Positions 17,164-25,506 of a stretch of DNA of 64,000 bases are shown piece after piece. The notes beneath the pieces were generated by a model, which ran no database searches, was not told the origin of the DNA, and was given only the letters and a program-made list of their open reading frames with translations. The stretch comes from Fredricksoniimonas sp964643325 (GTDB lineage: Bacteria > Omnitrophota > Gorgyraeia > Zapsychrales > Fredricksoniimonadaceae). The stretch's first letter is position 1. Each line of letters begins with the position of its first letter. The DNA lies in NCBI GenBank assembly GCA_964643325.1, contig CAZXSE010000006.1, positions 5,160 to 69,159 of the forward strand, written 5' to 3'. Made by a program: the position numbers and the translations under genes.

Positions 17164-17192
17164 TTGAGCAGTGTTGTCAAACACGCTACAAT
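17164..17192 (+). promoter_or_regulatory. Sigma-70 promoter for the SPOR-protein operon
   Basis: TTGAGC (17164-17169), 17-base spacer, TACAAT (17187-17192). It lies in a short AT-rich gap upstream of the gene at 17232, which has a strong AGGAGG site. Confidence 0.65.
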
Positions 17193-17231
17193 GACAGGCA
17201 ATGAATTGGTGCAATATTAAAGGAGGAGCGC

Positions 17232-17678
17232 ATGGCTGTTAAGAATGAAACATGGCTTATCGTGGCGATCGTTGTTATCGCGGGAGTGCTTATCGCGCTT
17301 TCGTTCACCAAGGACAGGTCCGTGAAGCCCGTGACCGTTGCGGCCGAGGCGATCAAGCCCGACCACAGCACGGCTGACATGGCCAAGATCGCGGCGGAGC
17401 AGCCGAAGTCTGACGTGGTCGGGTCCTCGACCTCCGCGGTCAACAAGCCGGCTTTTGCGGTCCAGGTCTTTTCGTTCAAGGAGAAGTCGCGGGCGGATGT
17501 TTCGCTGCAGCAGCTCAAGGACAAGGGGTATCCCGCGTATGTCATGATGAGCGATCTCGGGCCGCGCGGCGTTTTCTACCGCGTCCGGGTCGGTTCATTC
17601 GCCACCGAGCAGGAGGCCAAGCAGAGCCTTGAGTCGGTCACCAGGGATTTCAAGAGCGGCATCATTGTCGCCGAGTAA
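17232..17678 (+). CDS. SPOR-domain membrane protein
   Basis: A 148-residue protein with one N-terminal transmembrane helix (about 8-25), an Ala/Lys/Ser linker and a C-terminal SPOR domain (about 75-148) showing FAVQVFSFKEKSRAD, YRVRVGSFATEQEAKQ and the final strand. SPOR domains bind denuded glycan strands at division sites, so it probably acts at the septum or the cell-wall synthesis zone. GGAGGAG sits seven bases before ATG 17232. It is first in a three-gene unit with the LpoB-like and COG3014-like lipoproteins. Confidence 0.88.
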   Translation: MAVKNETWLIVAIVVIAGVLIALSFTKDRSVKPVTVAAEAIKPDHSTADMAKIAAEQPKSDVVGSSTSAVNKPAFAVQVFSFKEKSRADVSLQQLKDKGYPAYVMMSDLGPRGVFYRVRVGSFATEQEAKQSLESVTRDFKSGIIVAE

Positions 17679-17690
17679 GAAGGAACTGCC

Positions 17691-18284
17691 ATGAAGAATA
17701 TCGTTGTTGTTCTGTGCTTTGTGATGTTAGGTTGCGCCGGTTGCGCCACGGAGGTCATCCGCAAGGACGTGAAGGATCAGATCGATCTTTCCGGCCGCTG
17801 GAACGACACCGACGCGCGGATGACGGCGGAAGAGATGGTCAAGGCCTGCACGGAAAGCGCGTGGGTCGCTGATTTCAACAAGGCGAAGGGGCGCGATCCT
17901 GTCGTGATCGTGGGTACCGTGGCCAACCGGACCCATGAGCATATTGATGCGGATGTGTTCGTTCAGGACCTTGAGACGGCCCTGGTCAATGCCGGTAAAG
18001 TGAAGTTCGTCGCGTCCAAGGGCGAGCGCGGCGAGGTCCGTGAAGAGCGGGCAGACCAGCAGCAGAATGCCGCGCCCGAGACGCGGGCCAGGCTGGTGCG
18101 CGAGACCGGGGCGGATTTCATGCTCGCCGGGAGCATTAATTCCGTCAAGGATGAGACCAAAGGGCAGTACGCCATCATGTTCCAGGCGAACCTGGAGCTT
18201 ATTGACCTGACCACGAACGAGAAAGTATGGCTGGGACAGAAGAAGATCAAGAAGCTTGTCAAACGTCCGCAGTATTCGATGTGA
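17691..18284 (+). CDS. lpoB: LpoB-like penicillin-binding protein activator lipoprotein
   Basis: A 197-residue lipoprotein with lipobox LGCAGC (Cys near residue 17-20) and an LpoB-type domain: PVVIVGTVANRTHEHIDADVF followed by a segment ending in an Arg/Glu-rich helix and GADFMLAGSINSV. In gammaproteobacteria LpoB is an outer-membrane lipoprotein that activates PBP1b transglycosylase and transpeptidase activity. Family assignment is from these motifs; the partner PBP is not in the window. It sits 12 bases after the SPOR gene and 5 bases before a COG3014-like gene, an arrangement I recall from Shewanella/Vibrio-type genomes. Confidence 0.82.
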   Translation: MKNIVVVLCFVMLGCAGCATEVIRKDVKDQIDLSGRWNDTDARMTAEEMVKACTESAWVADFNKAKGRDPVVIVGTVANRTHEHIDADVFVQDLETALVNAGKVKFVASKGERGEVREERADQQQNAAPETRARLVRETGADFMLAGSINSVKDETKGQYAIMFQANLELIDLTTNEKVWLGQKKIKKLVKRPQYSM

Positions 18285-18289
18285 GGTAT

Positions 18290-19660
18290 ATGTTCGCGAT
18301 GAGGGTTTTTTTCAAGAACGCCGCAAGGCGTTCTTTTTTTTGTGCGGGAGCCGCGGCCCTTGTCCTGGGGTGCGCGTCCTGCGCTTCCGTCGGAGGGCCG
18401 GCGCTGCAGCCCGAGATCAACGGGCTTTTGATATCAGGGCACGCCCCGCTTGCGGCGCAAAAGATCGAGGCCGGGGAAGCGGGCTACGGCAGCGGCAATT
18501 ATGTGCTCTATCATCTGGACCGCGCCATGGTCCTTGCGATGACGGGCGATCATGCCGGCAGTGCCGCATCGCTGGAGAAGGCCAGGGACCGCAATGAACA
18601 GCTTTATACGCGCTCGGCGGGCAAAGAGGCCATGACCTGGCTGGTCAATGATAATATGGAACCCTACCGGGCGCCTGATTATGAGCGCGTGTTGATGAAT
18701 GTGTTCCAGGCATTCAATTATCTGGACATGGGGAAGCCGGATGAAGCGCTGGTCGAAGCGCGCGATCTGGATTCCCGGTTCCCCGTTACCGACGGGTATC
18801 AGGACGCGGGGCGCACACCCGAGGACAACGGGTTTGCGCGGCTTCTTTTTGGCATCCTCTATGAAGCGGCCGGCACACGGCAGGACCGCAATGACGCGCT
18901 CATTTCCTACCGGCAGGCGCTGACGGTATATGACGCGTATTATGACGGGAAATATGTCCCGCATATCCTGCAAGAGGGACTGTTGCGCCTGGCCGCTGAA
19001 TTCAATGATCCGGACCTGCCGGCATATCGCCGCCGTTTTAGCGGCGTCCGGGAAACTGTTCCCGAGGACGGCGCTGCCGTGGTCTATTTGTTCGAGTCCG
19101 TCGGTTTTTCTCCGGTGAAGGTGCCGGAGATCATCCCTGTTCCCGCGGACAGAGGGTTCGTCACCAAGATCGCTTTCCCGAAATTCATGGACCGCGTCTA
19201 TGACACGGGCGGGGCGCGGCTCGTCCTTCAGGACGCGTCGGGCCGGCAGTTGATGAAAGATGCCGAGCTGGGCGTTGATATCGGGGAGCTTGCGCACAGG
19301 GACCTGAAGGCGCGCAAGGCGCTGGTCCTTGCCAAGTCCATTGCGCGCCCGGCGCTGAAATACCTGGCCCAGCGCAGCGAGAAAGAGGCGTTGCGCAAAG
19401 AGCATGGCGCCGCGGCCGCCGAGGTGTTCGGGCTTTTCAGCAATCTTTATAATTTTTACACCGAGCAGGCGGACCTGCGCAGCTGGCAGTCCCTGCCGGC
19501 AAAGGTGTTCGCGGCGCGCCTTGTTGTCAGGCCCGGGCCTTATCAGGCGGGTATCGAGAGCCTTGACGCGGCTGGAGGCGTTTTGGCGCGCGAAGAAGCC
19601 GGTGCCCTTGACCTTAAGGCGGGGGAGACATATTTCCTCATCCGCCGGAGCACACGCTGA
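18290..19660 (+). CDS. COG3014-like lipoprotein with TPR-like repeats
   Basis: About 456 residues, with a basic start, hydrophobic stretch and lipobox-like LGCASC. Residues about 40-250 look like TPR-type helical repeats (YVLYHLDRAMVLAMTGDHAGSA, FQAFNYLDMGKPDEALVEARDLD), and the C-terminal half contains KIPVFR-like beta strands and a long helical domain. Overall it matches what I remember of COG3014, often adjacent to lpoB. ATG 18290 has GAGG only three bases upstream; ATG 18299 is an alternative that keeps the signal peptide. Function unknown; a role in cell-wall growth is inferred from the SPOR-LpoB neighbours. Confidence 0.78.
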   Translation: MFAMRVFFKNAARRSFFCAGAAALVLGCASCASVGGPALQPEINGLLISGHAPLAAQKIEAGEAGYGSGNYVLYHLDRAMVLAMTGDHAGSAASLEKARDRNEQLYTRSAGKEAMTWLVNDNMEPYRAPDYERVLMNVFQAFNYLDMGKPDEALVEARDLDSRFPVTDGYQDAGRTPEDNGFARLLFGILYEAAGTRQDRNDALISYRQALTVYDAYYDGKYVPHILQEGLLRLAAEFNDPDLPAYRRRFSGVRETVPEDGAAVVYLFESVGFSPVKVPEIIPVPADRGFVTKIAFPKFMDRVYDTGGARLVLQDASGRQLMKDAELGVDIGELAHRDLKARKALVLAKSIARPALKYLAQRSEKEALRKEHGAAAAEVFGLFSNLYNFYTEQADLRSWQSLPAKVFAARLVVRPGPYQAGIESLDAAGGVLAREEAGALDLKAGETYFLIRRSTR

Positions 19661-19676
19661 GTTTCGGACTTTCCTG

Positions 19677-19704
19677 TTGCGAACTTCCCCGTATTGTTTA
19701 TAAT
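19677..19704 (+). promoter_or_regulatory. Sigma-70 promoter for the response-regulator operon
   Basis: TTGCGA (19677-19682), 16-base spacer, consensus TATAAT (19699-19704). About 50 bases upstream of the first CheY-like gene. Confidence 0.65.
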
Positions 19705-19754
19705 ACGACTATATTTTAAGACATTGATTGATATTAGTAAGGGCCGGATCCGGA

Positions 19755-20141
19755 ATGAAAATATTGATCGTTGATGATTCTTTACTGGACCGCAAGCTTC
19801 TTGCCAAGACGCTGGTGAACGCGCGCGTAGCCAATGAGATCCTGCAGGCTGACAGCGGAGAGGCGGCGCTGGCCGTTATCGGCGCGAACCTTGGCGAGAT
19901 CGACCTTGTGTTCCTGGATTATCAGATGCCGAACATGACAGGGCTTGAACTGATGCAGGGGCTTGTCAAGGTCCCTGCAACGGCGGGGCTGCCGATCATC
20001 ATGTTGACCGCGTCCGCCGCGGAAGACAGCCGGCAGGCGGCGTACAATGTCAATCCCCGGCTCGCGGGGTATATCATCAAGCCTTTCAAACTGGACCAGC
20101 TCCTGGCGGCCATCAGGCCGTACGTGCAGTTCAATGCCTGA
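19755..20141 (+). CDS. CheY-like single-domain response regulator
   Basis: A 128-residue receiver domain with no output domain. The acidic pair (VDDS, residues 6-7), the phospho-acceptor aspartate in FLDYQMPNMTG (about residue 57), the Thr/Ser in LTASA and the lysine in IIKPF (about residue 111) are all present, so phosphorylation is expected. Start ATG 19755 gives the normal KILIVDDS opening; a ribosome-binding site is weak. No histidine kinase is in the window. The stop overlaps the next gene, tying it to the possible CheX-like protein and second CheY. Confidence 0.88.
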   Translation: MKILIVDDSLLDRKLLAKTLVNARVANEILQADSGEAALAVIGANLGEIDLVFLDYQMPNMTGLELMQGLVKVPATAGLPIIMLTASAAEDSRQAAYNVNPRLAGYIIKPFKLDQLLAAIRPYVQFNA

Positions 20142-20751
20142 AACAAAACCCTATCCCAATGACCTTCACGGCCTTTCCCGGATCCTGTGCGTGGCCTTGC
20201 GCAAGATGCTCATGGACAAAGGCGAGATCGGCCTTTCGCGCGAACCCCTGATCCGTCAGAAGAATATTGTCGCGTTCCAGGGGCGGCTGCGCGTTGACGC
20301 TCTCGAGAAGTTCAACACACGCGCGGTGTTTTCCGCCGTGAAGTTCTACGTTGACGCGGCGCATCTCGAGGCCGATCAGCCCGTCGGCGTCCTCATCATC
20401 TTTGCCGAGGTCGAGGAGATCGGGCGGCTTTTGTGGAAGATGGAATACCCGCGCATCGATGATGACGACGAGGCGGCGATCCTTGACGGATGCGGCACGC
20501 TCGCGAACCTGGTCGCGGGTTATTTTGTCAAGGAGCTCGGCGACCGCGGTTATATCCATTTGCAAATGTCCCATTTCGAGAGTCATATCAACACGGCGCT
20601 CAACGGTATCGCGTTCGCGTCCGGCGAGAACAAGAAGGCCGAAATGACCTTCTGGATCAACGGCGAGAAGCGCCTGGTCGCGGAACTGACCATGACGCCT
20701 TTGCCGAAAGCCAACGAGGAGAATTATGTTAAAGACAGTCCTGATCGCTGA
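20134..20751 (+). CDS. Possible CheX/CheC-like protein
   Basis: A 205-residue soluble protein I cannot assign firmly. The arrangement DGCGTLANLVAGYFVKEL (about residues 112-129) resembles the helix of CheX/CheC phosphatases that carries E-x2-N, except that threonine occupies the glutamate position while the asparagine remains. It ends with a strand pair EMTFWINGEKRLVAELTM typical of that fold. Being sandwiched and overlapped between two stand-alone CheY-like receivers supports a CheX-like role, but loss of the glutamate would make it inactive or divergent. The N-terminal 90 residues have no recognised match. Confidence 0.6.
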   Translation: MPETKPYPNDLHGLSRILCVALRKMLMDKGEIGLSREPLIRQKNIVAFQGRLRVDALEKFNTRAVFSAVKFYVDAAHLEADQPVGVLIIFAEVEEIGRLLWKMEYPRIDDDDEAAILDGCGTLANLVAGYFVKELGDRGYIHLQMSHFESHINTALNGIAFASGENKKAEMTFWINGEKRLVAELTMTPLPKANEENYVKDSPDR

Positions 20752-21088
20752 TGACGATCGCGCGCTGGTCCATGGCCTGGAGCAGATCATCCGCAAGGCC
20801 GGATACCATACTGTTGTCGCCTATGACGGGGCAGAGGCCCTGCAAAAGGCCCGTGATGAGCATGTTGATCTGATCGTGCTGGACATCCATATGCCCAAGG
20901 TGCATGGTTATGATTTCCTGTTCGACCTGCGCAAGATCGACGGTACGGAGCAGATGCCCATTTTGGTATTGACATCCAATCAGGATATGGGTGATATTTT
21001 CAAGGCCGAGGGCGTTAAGGAATACATCATCAAGCCCTGTTCTCCGCAGATCGTTCTCGAGAAGATCAGGAAATATGTGCAGCTTTAA
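20726..21088 (+). CDS. CheY-like single-domain response regulator
   Basis: A 120-residue receiver domain with ADDD (acidic pocket), the phospho-acceptor aspartate in VLDIHMPKVHG (about residue 54), LTSN and the lysine in YIIKPC (about residue 104). GAGGAG is placed well before ATG 20726, inside the end of the preceding gene, so the two overlap by 26 bases. It belongs to the cassette receiver - possible CheX - receiver. Output partner unknown; the type IV pilus locus 4 kb downstream is one candidate target, which is inference only. Confidence 0.88.
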   Translation: MLKTVLIADDDRALVHGLEQIIRKAGYHTVVAYDGAEALQKARDEHVDLIVLDIHMPKVHGYDFLFDLRKIDGTEQMPILVLTSNQDMGDIFKAEGVKEYIIKPCSPQIVLEKIRKYVQL

Positions 21089-21707
21089 CGATACGTCATG
21101 GAAAAAAGCCGCGGCGGCGGTTGTTGTCGTTGCCGGCATCATCGCGGCGGTGACAGGCGCCAGGGGCCTGTTCAGGCCGGCTCCTGTGCCGGTGGCTGTT
21201 CCCGTCGTATCGGGGCGCACGCTCGGGCCTGCTGACGCGCGCGTGCGGATCGTTGAATTCACGGATTTTCAGTGCCCGGCATGCGCGGTGGCGGCGGGCA
21301 AGCTTCATGACGAGATCAGCCGCAACGGCGCGGGCATCTTCCTTGAACTGAAACATTTCCCGCTGGCCAGCCACAAGAACGCTCGCCGGGCCGCCGTGGC
21401 CGCCGAATGCGCGCTGGAGCAGGGCAGGTTCTGGCCCATGCACGATGCTTTATTTCAGACCCAGCGGCAGTGGGAGATGCTGACCGATCCCAGTGATCAT
21501 TTCCTGAGCCTGGCGCGGGGCCTGGGGGTTGACAGCGAGAAAATGATGCGTTGCATGGTGCGCCCGGACGCGGATGCGCGCGTCAGCGCTGACGCGGCCG
21601 AGGGCGCGGCCCGCAAGGTCGCGGCCACGCCGACGTTCTTTATCAACGGGACAATGGTCGTCGGGGGCGCGCAATTGGTGGGGACGATCACGGAGGCGTT
21701 GAAATAA
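21075..21707 (+). CDS. DsbA-like thioredoxin-fold disulfide oxidoreductase
   Basis: A 210-residue protein with an N-terminal membrane anchor or signal (AAAAVVVVAGIIAAVTG) and a DsbA/DsbG-type thioredoxin domain: EFTDFQCPACA gives the CPAC redox motif (about residue 69-72), FHFPL-like KHFPLASHKNA follows, and the cis-proline loop is ATPTFFING near residue 185. It is expected to oxidise or isomerise disulfides in the periplasm. AGGA is five bases before ATG 21075, inside the end of the cheY gene. It is followed after one base by a MauE/DoxX-like membrane protein, probably its redox partner. Confidence 0.88.
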   Translation: MCSFNDTSWKKAAAAVVVVAGIIAAVTGARGLFRPAPVPVAVPVVSGRTLGPADARVRIVEFTDFQCPACAVAAGKLHDEISRNGAGIFLELKHFPLASHKNARRAAVAAECALEQGRFWPMHDALFQTQRQWEMLTDPSDHFLSLARGLGVDSEKMMRCMVRPDADARVSADAAEGAARKVAATPTFFINGTMVVGGAQLVGTITEALK

Positions 21708-21708
21708 T

Positions 21709-22164
21709 ATGACGGACAATATCCTGCTGGCCCTGCGTTTTGTGATGGCCTTGATCTTTGTCGTATCAGGTTTCGAGAAGGCTGTCAGCCCGCCCGAGAA
21801 TTTCCTTTATCTGCTGCAAGCTTATGATTTCCTTCCGGGCGCTCTGGTCAGGCCCGCGGCGCTGGTATTCCCCTGGATCGAGCTGGCGATCGGCGTCTTT
21901 TTGACGCTGGGACTGTGGACGCGGCTGGCCCTAACGGGATTGTTGTGCATGTCGGGATCCCTGATCCTTGTCGTCGGACAGGCGATCATGCGCCGGCTTC
22001 CGATCGAGAGTTGCGGCTGTTTTGGCGATCTGGTGCATCTGCCGCTGCGCGGGGTTATCATTCTTGATATGGCGGTCTTTGCCGGCGCTCTGTACTGCTC
22101 GTTGAACATCGCCGCGGTCCGCCGTTTCAGCCTTGATAATCTCTTTGACCGTCAGCGGCCATGA
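21709..22164 (+). CDS. MauE/DoxX-like redox-associated membrane protein
   Basis: A 151-residue protein with four hydrophobic segments and the MauE/DoxX-family phrases SGFEKAVSP near residue 20 and SCGCFGD near residue 101. The CGCFG dicysteine is typical of MauE-type proteins that feed electrons to or from periplasmic thioredoxin-fold partners. The start is one base after the DsbA-like stop, making a two-gene disulfide module. The exact direction of electron flow cannot be inferred. ATG 21709 follows a weak site. Confidence 0.82.
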   Translation: MTDNILLALRFVMALIFVVSGFEKAVSPPENFLYLLQAYDFLPGALVRPAALVFPWIELAIGVFLTLGLWTRLALTGLLCMSGSLILVVGQAIMRRLPIESCGCFGDLVHLPLRGVIILDMAVFAGALYCSLNIAAVRRFSLDNLFDRQRP

Positions 22165-23642
22165 AAAGCATCCTTTTGTTGTGGATGGTCCTTGGGGGCG
22201 TGATGATGGGGCAGGCGTGCGCGGATGAACATAACAAGGTGAAAGAGGCCCGTCTCGCCGGAAGCTGGTATCCGGGGGACAAGGCCGGGCTTTCCCGGAT
22301 GCTTGATGGTTTCTTTACCGAAGCTCCGGATGGCCCCGCGGATGCGGATATCGGGGTGATCGTTTCCCCTCACGCCGGGTATGCTTTCTCAGGAGCTGTG
22401 GCAGCGCACGGTTTCAAGACGGCAATGCCGCAGAAGATCGCCACGGTCATTATCCTGGCGCCCACGCATCATTATTCTTTCGCGGGAGCTTCGGTCTGGG
22501 CTGAAGGTTCCTGGGCAACACCTCTTGGGAGCGTTGCCGTGGATACGGAGCTCGCCGGAAAGATCCTTGCTGCCGACGGCTTGTTCAGTTTGCGCCGTGA
22601 TGTGTTCGACGGAAAGCCCGGACGGCCGGAGAATTCCGTCGAGACGCAGGTCCCTTTCATCCAGAAGGCATTCCCGCAGGCAAAGATCGTCCCCATTATC
22701 ATGGGGTATCCTCCGGACATCCGCACAGCCCGGGCCGTGGCCGATGCCCTGGTCAAGGCCGTCGGGAGCCGTGATGATGTCCTTCTTGTTGTCAGCGTGG
22801 ACCAGTCGCATTTCCATCCGCTGGCCGAAGCCCGGGCCATTGATGCCAGAGGGCTTGCCGTGATCGGGGCCATGGATATCGACGGGTTGTGGCAGGGGCA
22901 TCGCGACGGGCAGATGGAGGTCGACGGGTTCCATGCGGTGACGGCCGGGATATTGTACGCACGCGCACGCGGGTATGCCCAGGCGCGCGTGCTCAAGTAC
23001 GGCACGTCAGCGGATACGACCGCTGACGCTTCCAGCGTCGTGGGGTACGCTTCGGTTGCGTTCTACAGAACAGTACATGCGGCGGGGGCGCCGTTGACGG
23101 ACGCGCAAAAAGCGCAGCTGCTCGCGATCGCCCGTACAACGCTCGATGCTTTTGTTACGACGGGGAAAGCCCCCGCGGCCGCGCCGGCAGACCCGCGCCT
23201 GCTGGAGGAAGAGGGCGCTTTTGTGACGCTTAAAGCACGCGGCGCGCTGCGCGGATGTATTGGCCATATCATCGGGCGGGGCCCGCTGGCATCGACGGTG
23301 CGCGAGATGGCCATTGCCGCGGCAAGTCAGGACCCGCGCTTTCAACCGGTCACGGCCAGGGAGCTCAAGGATATTGATGTGGAGATATCCGTCCTGTCAA
23401 AACCCCGCGTGACAAAGGATCCGGGTGAGATCGTCATGGGCACGCACGGCGTGATCGTGACCCGGGGCGGCAGGGGCGGTGTTTTCCTGCCCCAGGTGGC
23501 GACGGAAACAGGATGGAGCAGGGAGCGGTTCCTGGCCGAGCTTTGCACCCAGAAGGCGGGATTGCCGGCGGATTGCTGGAAGGACGCGGCGACCCGGCTG
23601 GAGATATTCACGGCCGACGTGTTCGGCGAAAAGGAGAAATGA
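22161..23642 (+). CDS. Exported MEMO-AMMECR1 fusion (AmmeMemoRadiSam proteins B and A)
   Basis: A 493-residue fusion. After a probable signal peptide (ending near GQACAD, about residue 21) comes a MEMO1/class III dioxygenase-like domain (about 28-300) with LAGSWYPGD, SPHAGYAFSG, APTHHY and VDQSHFH, containing candidate metal ligands His and Asp. A linker leads to an AMMECR1 domain (about 315-490) with GAFVTLKARGALRGCIGHI and the GVIVTRGGRGGVFLPQV segment. These families commonly occur with a radical SAM partner (AmmeMemoRadiSam), which is not in the window. An exported version is notable. ATG overlaps the preceding stop. Confidence 0.88.
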   Translation: MKSILLLWMVLGGVMMGQACADEHNKVKEARLAGSWYPGDKAGLSRMLDGFFTEAPDGPADADIGVIVSPHAGYAFSGAVAAHGFKTAMPQKIATVIILAPTHHYSFAGASVWAEGSWATPLGSVAVDTELAGKILAADGLFSLRRDVFDGKPGRPENSVETQVPFIQKAFPQAKIVPIIMGYPPDIRTARAVADALVKAVGSRDDVLLVVSVDQSHFHPLAEARAIDARGLAVIGAMDIDGLWQGHRDGQMEVDGFHAVTAGILYARARGYAQARVLKYGTSADTTADASSVVGYASVAFYRTVHAAGAPLTDAQKAQLLAIARTTLDAFVTTGKAPAAAPADPRLLEEEGAFVTLKARGALRGCIGHIIGRGPLASTVREMAIAAASQDPRFQPVTARELKDIDVEISVLSKPRVTKDPGEIVMGTHGVIVTRGGRGGVFLPQVATETGWSRERFLAELCTQKAGLPADCWKDAATRLEIFTADVFGEKEK

Positions 23643-23643
23643 T

Positions 23644-23871
23644 ATGGGGCACAAGAAGAAAGAACCCAAGGGCGCGAAGGCAGCGAAAAAGGCATTGCTC
23701 TCGGACCGGCAGCGGCATGTGCTGTTGATCGTGCTGGCGGTGCTGCTGCTCGCGGTCCCGGTCGTTGAGAATATCCGCTGCAAGGCGGCGTGCATGCAGC
23801 GCGTCAAGACGCCGTATCCCGAGATCGCGTGCGGATACGAATGTCCCTGGCCCTGGCAGAAGTCCCGGTAG
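23644..23871 (+). CDS. Small single-pass membrane protein, unknown
   Basis: A 75-residue protein with a Lys-rich cytoplasmic N-terminus, one transmembrane helix (about 26-43, HVLLIVLAVLLLAVPVV) and a short tail with four cysteines (CKAAC and CGYEC), which could form disulfides or bind metal outside the membrane. AAAGGAG lies before ATG 23644. It follows the MEMO-AMMECR1 gene by one base and the DsbA-like genes are nearby, so an oxidised tail is plausible. Function unknown. Confidence 0.72.
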   Translation: MGHKKKEPKGAKAAKKALLSDRQRHVLLIVLAVLLLAVPVVENIRCKAACMQRVKTPYPEIACGYECPWPWQKSR

Positions 23872-23898
23872 GCCGGGTATCATGGTGAGGGTGGCTCC

Positions 23899-25011
23899 AT
23901 GAGGATCTCGCATGAGGCGCGGGATATCTGGGTGGCGACGGTCCTGATCATGTCCGTCGGACTGGTGACCCTGTACAGCGCTTCTTATGATAACGTTCGG
24001 GTGGACCGGCAGGTCTTTTACGACCAGCTTGGCTGCGCGCTGCTGGCGCTCGCGGTCATGTTCTTCTTAAGCCGCATCCATTACCGCAGGTTCTTTGACG
24101 CGGCCTATCCTGTTTATGTCATCAGCATCCTGCTGCTCATTTTCGTTCTTGTCGCCGGGCGTTCCGCGCTGGGCGCTACGCGCTGGTTCAATGTGGCAGG
24201 GGTCACGTTCCAGCCCTCCGAAGTTTCCAAGGTCGCGATCATCCTCATGCTTGGCCGGTATTTCAGCAAACGCAACCTGAAATTGTCGTTCAATGTACGC
24301 AGTTCCTTCTACGCGCTCATCCGCGATCTTTTGTATCCTTTTTTCCTGGTCATGCTGAGCCTTGTCTTGATCTTCAAACAGCCGGACCTTGGTACGGCCA
24401 TCCTGTTGATGGGCATCTTCGTGGTCATGGTCTATGCCAGCGGCCTGAGCGGTAAGGCGTTCGCGTGGTTCCTGGGGGCCTGCGCCATGGTGGTCCCTTT
24501 TGCCTGGCATGTCCTTAAGCCTTACCAGAAGGACAGGCTCCTGGTCTTCCTCAATCCGAATGTGGACCCTTTGGGCGCGGGTTATACCATCATCCAGTCG
24601 AGGATCGCCATTGGTTCGGGGCAGATCTTCGGCAAGGGGTGGCTCGCGGGCACGCAGAACCAGCTTAATTTCCTGCCGGAGCGCCATACGGATTTCATCT
24701 TTTCGGTGATCGGCGAGGAGTGGGGGTTCGTCGGCGCGCTCTTTCTTCTGGGGTGTTATGCGGTCCTGATCTATACCGGCACGCTCATCGCGGGGCGCAT
24801 CAAGGACAAGTTCGGTTATCTTGTCGCGGTCGGGATCGTTTCCATCCTGACCCTGCAGGTGGTCATCAACATGAGCATGACCATGGGTCTGAGTCCCGTG
24901 GTGGGGATCACTCTGCCGTTCGTCAGTTACGGCCGCACGTCCTTTTTGGTGTTCGCGGTCATGATGGGCTTCTTGCTCAACCTCAGCCAGCAGCGGCGTT
25001 CAACTTTATGA
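23899..25011 (+). CDS. rodA: Rod shape-determining protein RodA (SEDS glycosyltransferase)
   Basis: A 370-residue SEDS-family polytopic membrane protein, with about ten transmembrane segments. Signature pieces are GATRWFNVAG (about 92-101), FQPSEVSKVAII, the KQPDLGTA loop and the C-terminal LPFVSYGRTS. RodA polymerises lipid II into glycan for cylindrical growth with PBP2. The alternative FtsW is less likely because the protein lacks a long tail and sits outside a division cluster. mreB/mrdA are not in the window. Confidence 0.92.
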   Translation: MRISHEARDIWVATVLIMSVGLVTLYSASYDNVRVDRQVFYDQLGCALLALAVMFFLSRIHYRRFFDAAYPVYVISILLLIFVLVAGRSALGATRWFNVAGVTFQPSEVSKVAIILMLGRYFSKRNLKLSFNVRSSFYALIRDLLYPFFLVMLSLVLIFKQPDLGTAILLMGIFVVMVYASGLSGKAFAWFLGACAMVVPFAWHVLKPYQKDRLLVFLNPNVDPLGAGYTIIQSRIAIGSGQIFGKGWLAGTQNQLNFLPERHTDFIFSVIGEEWGFVGALFLLGCYAVLIYTGTLIAGRIKDKFGYLVAVGIVSILTLQVVINMSMTMGLSPVVGITLPFVSYGRTSFLVFAVMMGFLLNLSQQRRSTL

Positions 25012-25056
25012 TGTTTTACTGTGGTCAAATAAAGAATATTGATCTATATTACACCT

Positions 25057-25506
25057 ATGAAAATGGAACGGGCGACCAATAAGCACCTGGGCGAGCTTCT
25101 TATTGAGCGCGGCGTCATCATTCGCGCGCAACTGGACGCGGCCCTGGACTACCAGAAAGAGCACAAGGGCGTTTTGATCGGCGAGGCGCTGATCACGCTC
25201 GGGTACGCGACGGAAGAGGATATCGCGCAGGCGCTGACATGCCAGTACGGGTTCCCTTATCTGCCCCTGTCCAATTATGAGATCGACCCTGAGGTCGTGG
25301 CTTCGGTCCCGGGCCATATCTGCGCGCAATTCTGCCTGATCCCGATCGATAAGGTCGGTAATAATATAACCCTGTCCATGGCCAATCCGCTCAACGCCCA
25401 GGCCGTCGAGAACGTCGAGCTCCTTTCCGGATGCACCGTGCAGATCTTTGTGAGCACGCTCAGCGACGTGCGCGGCGCCATCCAGCGATATTACGGGTCC
25501 GCCTGA
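25057..25506 (+). CDS. Stand-alone GspE/MshE N-terminal domain protein
   Basis: A 149-residue protein consisting only of the domain that begins type II/IV secretion ATPases: GELLIERGVI near residue 10, AL-x2-QK, then LG-x2-T-x-EDI-A-QAL and PL-x3-EIDPEVVA. No ATPase core. MshE-type domains of this kind can bind c-di-GMP. ATG 25057 lacks a ribosome-binding site; TATATT at 25045-25050 would put transcription start at about the ATG, so it could be leaderless. An in-frame TTG at 25039 is a poorer start. The stop overlaps the PilB-like gene. Confidence 0.85.
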   Translation: MKMERATNKHLGELLIERGVIIRAQLDAALDYQKEHKGVLIGEALITLGYATEEDIAQALTCQYGFPYLPLSNYEIDPEVVASVPGHICAQFCLIPIDKVGNNITLSMANPLNAQAVENVELLSGCTVQIFVSTLSDVRGAIQRYYGSA

